A stretch of DNA of 12,569 nt from JAADDV01 sp964582875 (GTDB taxonomy: Bacteria; Aquificota; Aquificia; Aquificales; Hydrogenothermaceae): NCBI GenBank assembly GCA_964582875.1, contig CAZOTZ010000047.1, forward strand, positions 1 through 12,569, written 5' to 3'. Positions 8,193 to 12,569 of this stretch are shown here, in pieces (position 1 is the first letter of the stretch; each line of letters opens with the position of its first letter). The translations under genes were made by a program, and so were the position numbers. The notes below the pieces were generated by a model that made no database searches, was not told the DNA's origin, and worked only from the letters and a program-made list of their open reading frames with translations.

Positions 8193-10103
8193 ATGGGAAA
8201 ATATTTTTCAACGCTTATTGTTGTTATAAGTTTGTTTTTTAGTATTACTTACGGAGAAGAAACTATACTCTCATTGATGAAAAAGTATGAAGAAGAATCG
8301 GTCTTATTCAAAAAAACAAAAGAAGAAAGCTTAGGACACGTAATTATCTTTACCAGAAAAGATATAGAAAATATGCAGGCTTACACATTAGCAGATATTT
8401 TAAGACTTGTCCCTATCTCTAACTTCCTTCCTAATAAATACGGCGTTGAAACTTTAGCAAATCCGGGAAGACCTTTAACAGTTCCATTTATTTATAGATT
8501 ATACATAGATGACCATGAAGTGAGTTCTATTCATACTTACAGTCCCTTTCTTACATACGACAGGTACCCATTAGACCATATTAATCACATTGAGATATAT
8601 TTCTCTGCAGGGGCAATCTCTGTCTCAAACGAACCATCCCAGATGATTATTAAGATGTATACTAAGCTACCTTCCAGAGAAAATACTACTAAAATACGGG
8701 GAACATTAGACTCAAAAAAATCTTACACGTTAAGTTTTTTTAATGCAAAAAGGTTAAATGACAGCTCCTGTATATTAGTAAGCTTCTCTAAGTCATACTT
8801 TAAGTTTCCTGAAATAAGTATAAATAATCAGACCTTGCACAGAAATCAGTTCAGGAAAAATCTGTTTTTAAAGTACAGGTATTTAGACACAACTGTTGAG
8901 TTTTCCGCTGTTGATGTGAAAAGAGGTGGGTTTACAGGAAATTCAGCAGACAAATCACCAGATTTTTCAAATATATATTCTTTAGATAGCTATCTTTCTG
9001 TGAAGCAGGATTTTAATGATAATACAAAGATTGTATTCTCATACGACTACCAGAAAAGGAAGTATAAAGAGAGAAACAAATCCTCAGAGGGGGGTATATT
9101 TATCCCTAACATTTATAACTTTTTTAATCCCCCTGTATACTACTACGAAGATTTAAACTTCCACAAGTTTGCTTTTGCTTTAGATAAAAAAATAAAAAAA
9201 GGAAAAAACGCCCTGTTGCTTGGAGCATTCTTAAGGTATTACATACAAGACGTTGCAAAAAATGAATATGCAAACTCTTTAGGACTGTATGACCTAAAGA
9301 CAGCCTTCCGGGTGAAAAACTTTTATATAGGCTCTTTTTATGTAGAAAATAGTTATAACATTGATGAAAAAAAACTTGTTATAGCAGGATTAAAATATGA
9401 CAAATTCAAGTTTTATGGTCAAAAAAGCAAAGACCGTGTAAATGTAAGAATAGGATTTATAGCTTTTGCTAATCACAGCATTATGCTAAAAAGTTTTCTT
9501 TCCCATTACTATGTCCTGCCTTCAATGCTCCTTATAGAGTCTTCCAAAGATAAAAAGCTTGATAGCATGGAATCAACAGTATTTTCATCGGAGGTAAAGT
9601 ATATTTTTGGAAATAATGAGATAAGGTTTTTCTATTCTTATTACAATGTTCAAGACATAATATCTTTTGACAAAAATTCTGGATATTATGTAAATACAAA
9701 TAAAAGCGGAAATTTTCACGAGTATGGATTTTTTTTTAAAAGAAAAATTAATCAGGTTACAAGTTTTGAGCTGAATTACTGGATTACAGATGTAGGAAAG
9801 GATAGATACTCTCCAGAAAGGGGAGGATATGTAAGGTTTGCCCAAGAGTTTGGCAAACTTAACATATATTCAGATGTTTTGTATAAAGGTTCTTATAAGC
9901 CTTATGGAAAAAAAATAAACGAAACTTTTAATCTAAGAATTTCTGTTGGTTATAAGCTTCCCTCTGATTTTTATCTCAAAATTACAGGGGAGAACTTATT
10001 AAACAACTCAGAGAAAATAATCTACAGGGATATATTTGGGAATAATTATATTTATTCATCAAATTACAGAAAAATAATACTGACTGTAGAGAAGGTATTT
10101 TGA
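8193..10103 (+). CDS. TonB-dependent-receptor-like outer-membrane protein, paralogue 2
   Basis: This is a tandem paralogue of the upstream receptor, also 636 residues. The signal peptide (about 1-21) ends at TYG-EE. The mature protein begins EETILSLMKKYEEES; EETIL is a loose match to a TonB box, but the other paralogue has ENIIS there, so I give it little weight. The plug-like region (about 48-160) keeps IFTRKDI, TLADILRLVP, YRLYIDDHEVSSIHT, YPLDHINHIEIY (125-136) and IIKMYTK. From the mature N terminus through the plug, about 85 of roughly 136 aligned residues are identical to paralogue 1 by eye. The barrel is far less similar, apart from stretches such as ITD/LTN, RGGY, SYKP and ENLLNNSEK (Asn601). 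It ends in Phe, as expected of an outer-membrane barrel. The stop codon overlaps the TTG start of the next gene, which ties it to the small protein and the GGDEF-EAL gene. Ligand unknown. Confidence 0.8.
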   Translation: MGKYFSTLIVVISLFFSITYGEETILSLMKKYEEESVLFKKTKEESLGHVIIFTRKDIENMQAYTLADILRLVPISNFLPNKYGVETLANPGRPLTVPFIYRLYIDDHEVSSIHTYSPFLTYDRYPLDHINHIEIYFSAGAISVSNEPSQMIIKMYTKLPSRENTTKIRGTLDSKKSYTLSFFNAKRLNDSSCILVSFSKSYFKFPEISINNQTLHRNQFRKNLFLKYRYLDTTVEFSAVDVKRGGFTGNSADKSPDFSNIYSLDSYLSVKQDFNDNTKIVFSYDYQKRKYKERNKSSEGGIFIPNIYNFFNPPVYYYEDLNFHKFAFALDKKIKKGKNALLLGAFLRYYIQDVAKNEYANSLGLYDLKTAFRVKNFYIGSFYVENSYNIDEKKLVIAGLKYDKFKFYGQKSKDRVNVRIGFIAFANHSIMLKSFLSHYYVLPSMLLIESSKDKKLDSMESTVFSSEVKYIFGNNEIRFFYSYYNVQDIISFDKNSGYYVNTNKSGNFHEYGFFFKRKINQVTSFELNYWITDVGKDRYSPERGGYVRFAQEFGKLNIYSDVLYKGSYKPYGKKINETFNLRISVGYKLPSDFYLKITGENLLNNSEKIIYRDIFGNNYIYSSNYRKIILTVEKVF

Positions 10104-10561
10104 GAAGATTATTAGTTATACTGCTTACTTTGGTATATGTTTTGGGGGCAATAGGTCAGGAGATAGATAAATCTGTAATTTATGAAGTCAAGATTTTAGA
10201 AAAATTAGTCAAAGATATAACAAAGAAAAAGCGACCATATGTTTATTTTGTTGGGCTAAAAAGACAAAAAGTATCAGTGATTTTAAAGCTATCTACTCTA
10301 AGACAAGCTGTAAACATAGATAAAGCAGACTTTATTTTTTTAAAAAATAGAAAAAGGAAATTTTATGCTTATAAGCCAACTCTTGCATTAGATTTTAGCT
10401 CTCTCAGACACTGTAAATACTGTATAGGAGTTTTTTCCTGGAAAAATGGCAGACCTATACTGATTCTTTTTCAAGAAAATCTTAATAAGTTTCGAATAGT
10501 TTTACCAAAAGAGTATGACTATTTTATAGAAAGTAGAATGATAAATGTCGGTAAAAGATGA
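10100..10561 (+). CDS. Small exported protein with CxxC, possible periplasmic adaptor (family not recognised)
   Basis: This is a 153-residue protein I cannot assign to a named family. It begins with a clear signal peptide (RR, then LLVILLTLVYVLGAIG, likely cut before QE at residue 20), so it should be periplasmic. The mature part starts with an amphipathic segment (VIYEVKILEKLVKDI), then a strand PYVYFVGL (47-53), ADFIFL (76-81), KPTLALDF (92-99), HCKYCIGVFSWKNGRP (104-119, with Cys105 and Cys108), a strand ILILF, and IVLPKEYDYFIES. The order of segments loosely recalls YfiR-type (DUF4154) proteins, which restrain membrane diguanylate cyclases, but this is inference. The start codon is TTG at 10100, in a TTGA overlap with the upstream stop and with GAAGG just upstream. 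Its own stop overlaps the next ATG (ATGA). The tight coupling to both neighbours suggests it links the receptor to the GGDEF-EAL enzyme. Confidence 0.75.
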   Translation: MRRLLVILLTLVYVLGAIGQEIDKSVIYEVKILEKLVKDITKKKRPYVYFVGLKRQKVSVILKLSTLRQAVNIDKADFIFLKNRKRKFYAYKPTLALDFSSLRHCKYCIGVFSWKNGRPILILFQENLNKFRIVLPKEYDYFIESRMINVGKR

Positions 10562-12456
10562 ACATTAAGAATAGGCGTAAAAATTTCATTTATCTTATTT
10601 TTGTCCTTGTAGTTTCGTTTATTGTGTATATTTACATGTATTCGCTTATACCTGTTCTTGAAAATAAATTAGAAACAAAAATTATCAACATATCTACCTC
10701 AGACATAATAAACTCAATAAGAAAGACTATATACAATAAGCTTCCACAGGAAGACTTTGTAGAAAAATTGAAAAAAGACCCGAAATACTATAGCCGATTG
10801 AAAAATGACTTGTCAGTATTTTTGTCTGAAAGACTGAAATACATATTCATAATATATAAAGACAGGGATAACAGATATAAATATCTTTTAGACGTCCTCT
10901 CAAAAGAGAGTTTACTGAACCTGCTGTTTATTCCACTGAAGGAAGAAAAAGAAATATTAGAAAGTGTATATAAAACAAAGAAGCATAGATTTGAGATACA
11001 TAAAGAGTTGAATACCATTGGGATAACTTACTACATCCCTGTAGTACAAAATGGTGTGGTAAAATCAGTCATAATTGCAGATTTTTCCTTTGGTGTTTTA
11101 CAAGAGATAAAATCTCTTATTACTCTTATTAAAAGAGCCGTTTTAGTATCTTCAGGAATTATACTATTTTTCTTGATAATAACTGTTTACTACTTTTACA
11201 AAAATGTTATCCTCAAACAGAGAGCATATATAGACACATTAACAGGTATATATAACAGAAACTATCTGGAGGACATAAGAGACGTTGTAGACCTGAATAG
11301 CTATACAGTTTTAATGCTTGATGTTGATTATTTTAAGAATATAAACGATACGTACGGCCATCAAGTTGGAGACCAGATACTAAAGGGTATTGCTAATCTG
11401 CTGAAAAAAAGTTTAAGAGAGGACGACATCATAATCCGATACGGAGGAGAAGAATTTCTTATCCTACTCAGGAAAAGAAAGGATGACACAGAAGGAAAGT
11501 GGAGTTTGCAAGTGGCTCAAAAACTCCTTCAACAAATCAGAGAATACGAGTATAAAGGCATAAAGTTAACTGCATCTATTGGTTTAAACCTTGATACTCA
11601 TAAGGCAAGGAACCTTATGGATGCCATCAAGAAAGCTGACATCACCTTGTACAAAGCAAAAAAGTTAGGTAGAAACAGGATAGAGATATATGAAGAAAGC
11701 AGCAAACTCAGCAAAGAGGTTTCTCTTGCAGAGATAAAAGACCTAATAGAACAAAATCAAGTTATCTGTTTCTACCAGCCAGTAGTAAATATAAAAAACA
11801 GAACAGTTCTTTATTATGAGGCATTAGCACGGATTAAGTTCAAGGATGAGTACTTATCTCCTGTTCAGTATATAGACCTTATAAAGGGAACATTTCTGTA
11901 TTTTAAGTTTACTAAGATAGTAATTGATTACAATATAAATCTTCTAAAGAAATACCCGGAACTTAGGGTTAGTATCAACATGTCTCCGTCGGATTTTCTT
12001 AATCAGAGTATTATTGATATTTTACTTTCTGCAGAACAGTCTATAGTCAAAAGGATAAAGTTAGAGATTTTGGAAACAGAAGACGTTCACAACTATAATG
12101 TTCTGAAAAAAAATGTGATAAAGTTGAGAAATTACGGTTATGACATTGTTTTAGACGATTTTGGAGCAGGTTATATTGACTTTTATTATCTTACAGAGAT
12201 AGACGCAAAATGTATAAAGATTGATGGTTCCGTTGTCAAAAAAATTCCCTATAATAATCAGTATTACAAACTGACCAAGTATCTGATACAGTTTTGTAAA
12301 GATATAGGAAAGACTCCTATAGCAGAGTTTGTTGAGGATGAAGAGATACTGAAGTACTTGACAGAATTAGGAATAGAGTATGGACAGGGTTATTACTTCT
12401 CTAAACCAGTGCCTATAGAACAGATAATAGAAAAAACCGAGTTTGTCCTAACTTGA
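10558..12456 (+). CDS. Membrane GGDEF-EAL protein (c-di-GMP synthase/phosphodiesterase) with periplasmic sensor
   Basis: This 632-residue inner-membrane protein should make and/or degrade cyclic di-GMP. Helices at about 10-31 and 193-214 flank a periplasmic sensor of about 160 residues. Its end (ITYYIPVVQNGVVKSVIIADFS, given here in two parts: ITYYIPVVQNG 156-166 and VVKSVIIADFS 167-177) recalls Cache/PDC sensors. The GGDEF domain (about 220-380) has DTLTGIYNR, LDVDYFKNIND (Asp255, Asn263), GGEEF (296-300) and the inhibitory I-site RxxD (Arg287, Asp290) exactly five residues before GGEEF. The EAL domain (about 390-630) has EALAR (421-425), SINMS (Asn474), LEILE (Glu503, Glu506), LDDFGAGY (Asp533, Asp534), KIDG (Lys554), AEFVE (Glu590, Glu593) and QGYYFSKP (Gln610). 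All the usual catalytic positions appear present in both domains, so either activity could dominate. The ATG overlaps the upstream stop (ATGA), so its synthesis is tied to the small periplasmic protein. Confidence 0.93.
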   Translation: MNIKNRRKNFIYLIFVLVVSFIVYIYMYSLIPVLENKLETKIINISTSDIINSIRKTIYNKLPQEDFVEKLKKDPKYYSRLKNDLSVFLSERLKYIFIIYKDRDNRYKYLLDVLSKESLLNLLFIPLKEEKEILESVYKTKKHRFEIHKELNTIGITYYIPVVQNGVVKSVIIADFSFGVLQEIKSLITLIKRAVLVSSGIILFFLIITVYYFYKNVILKQRAYIDTLTGIYNRNYLEDIRDVVDLNSYTVLMLDVDYFKNINDTYGHQVGDQILKGIANLLKKSLREDDIIIRYGGEEFLILLRKRKDDTEGKWSLQVAQKLLQQIREYEYKGIKLTASIGLNLDTHKARNLMDAIKKADITLYKAKKLGRNRIEIYEESSKLSKEVSLAEIKDLIEQNQVICFYQPVVNIKNRTVLYYEALARIKFKDEYLSPVQYIDLIKGTFLYFKFTKIVIDYNINLLKKYPELRVSINMSPSDFLNQSIIDILLSAEQSIVKRIKLEILETEDVHNYNVLKKNVIKLRNYGYDIVLDDFGAGYIDFYYLTEIDAKCIKIDGSVVKKIPYNNQYYKLTKYLIQFCKDIGKTPIAEFVEDEEILKYLTELGIEYGQGYYFSKPVPIEQIIEKTEFVLT

Positions 12457-12498
12457 AAAAAGGAAGTTGTTAAATATAATTGTTGATAAAAAAAGGAG
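12453..12498 (+). promoter_or_regulatory. Promoter and ribosome binding site of trpG/pabA
   Basis: TTGAAA (12453-12458) and TATAAT (12475-12480) are separated by 16 bases and form the best sigma70-type promoter in the window. The -35 box includes the stop codon of the GGDEF-EAL gene (12454-12456). AGGAG (12494-12498) lies six bases before the ATG. The amidotransferase gene therefore probably starts its own transcript. No terminator hairpin separates it from the upstream operon, so read-through is possible. Confidence 0.65.
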
Positions 12499-12504
12499 TT
12501 AAAG

Positions 12505-12569
12505 ATGAAAATTCTTATGATAGATAACTACGACTCTTTCACTTACAACATTGTTCAGTATCTGTATGA
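12505..12569 (+). CDS. trpG: Glutamine amidotransferase, anthranilate/aminodeoxychorismate synthase component II (5' end only)
   Basis: Only the first 21 codons are in the window. They read MKILMIDNYDSFTYNIVQYL, the very conserved N terminus of TrpG/PabA glutaminase subunits (IDNYDSFTYN). The full protein releases ammonia from glutamine for anthranilate synthase (tryptophan) or aminodeoxychorismate synthase (folate). Many bacteria use one subunit for both, so trpG and pabA cannot be told apart here. The start is firm: AGGAG lies six bases upstream. It has its own promoter and appears functionally unrelated to the signalling operon before it. Confidence 0.88.
   Translation, partial: MKILMIDNYDSFTYNIVQYLY

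Noticed and set aside
9729..9737. Run of nine T inside receptor 2, considered as a phase-variable slippage tract
   Set aside because: It encodes an in-frame Phe run, and A or T runs of 7-8 are common across this AT-rich window (for example near 1945 and 9190), so length alone is weak evidence.
9585..9845. Minus-strand open frame inside receptor 2
   Set aside because: It is antisense to the barrel region, with no promoter or ribosome site.
10788..11018. Minus-strand open frame inside the GGDEF-EAL gene
   Set aside because: It is antisense to the periplasmic sensor region and has no supporting signal.
12457..12504. Possible terminator between the GGDEF-EAL gene and trpG
   Set aside because: No GC-rich inverted repeat is present; the gap is explained by the trpG promoter and ribosome site.

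Overview
The window reads as a chromosomal stretch of an AT-rich, diderm, probably thermophilic bacterium. Proteins are rich in Lys, Glu, Ile and Phe, codons favour AGA and ATA, and genes are tightly packed with overlapping stops and starts. Two proteins look like outer-membrane beta-barrels with signal peptides, which implies an outer membrane. My best guess is an Aquificota member of the Hydrogenothermaceae kind (Persephonella or Sulfurihydrogenibium-like). This is a judgement from composition and gene style, not a proven assignment.

Left half (1-6110, minus strand): a three-gene DNA-end-processing operon, transcribed right to left. It begins with a PolB-type DEDD 3'-5' exonuclease. An AddB-like nuclease with an iron-sulfur cysteine set follows with no gap. 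An AddA-like UvrD-family helicase follows with an 8-base overlap and runs off the left edge. AddA and AddB should form the helicase-nuclease that processes double-strand breaks for RecA. The exonuclease is an unusual third partner.

Middle (6111-6207): a short divergent intergenic region with a TATAAT box facing right and a possible back-to-back promoter facing left.

Right half (6208-12456, plus strand): two tandem paralogous TonB-receptor-like outer-membrane proteins of equal length, then a small exported protein of unknown family with a CxxC motif, then an inner-membrane GGDEF-EAL protein. The last three genes overlap by 4 bases at each junction (TTGA and ATGA). In the two receptors the plug region is strongly conserved (about 62% by eye) while the barrels have diverged. 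I infer a trans-envelope pathway: two outer-membrane sensors with different outside ligands feed one periplasmic adaptor, which controls a c-di-GMP synthase/phosphodiesterase. The logic resembles YfiBNR but uses receptor-like barrels. This is the most interesting candidate system in the window and is untested.

Right edge (12453-12569): a strong promoter (TTGAAA-16-TATAAT) overlapping the stop codon of the GGDEF-EAL gene drives the start of a glutamine amidotransferase gene (trpG/pabA), cut by the window end. I saw no tRNA, rRNA, CRISPR, insertion sequence or convincing terminator hairpin. No gene-free stretch exceeds about 100 bases.
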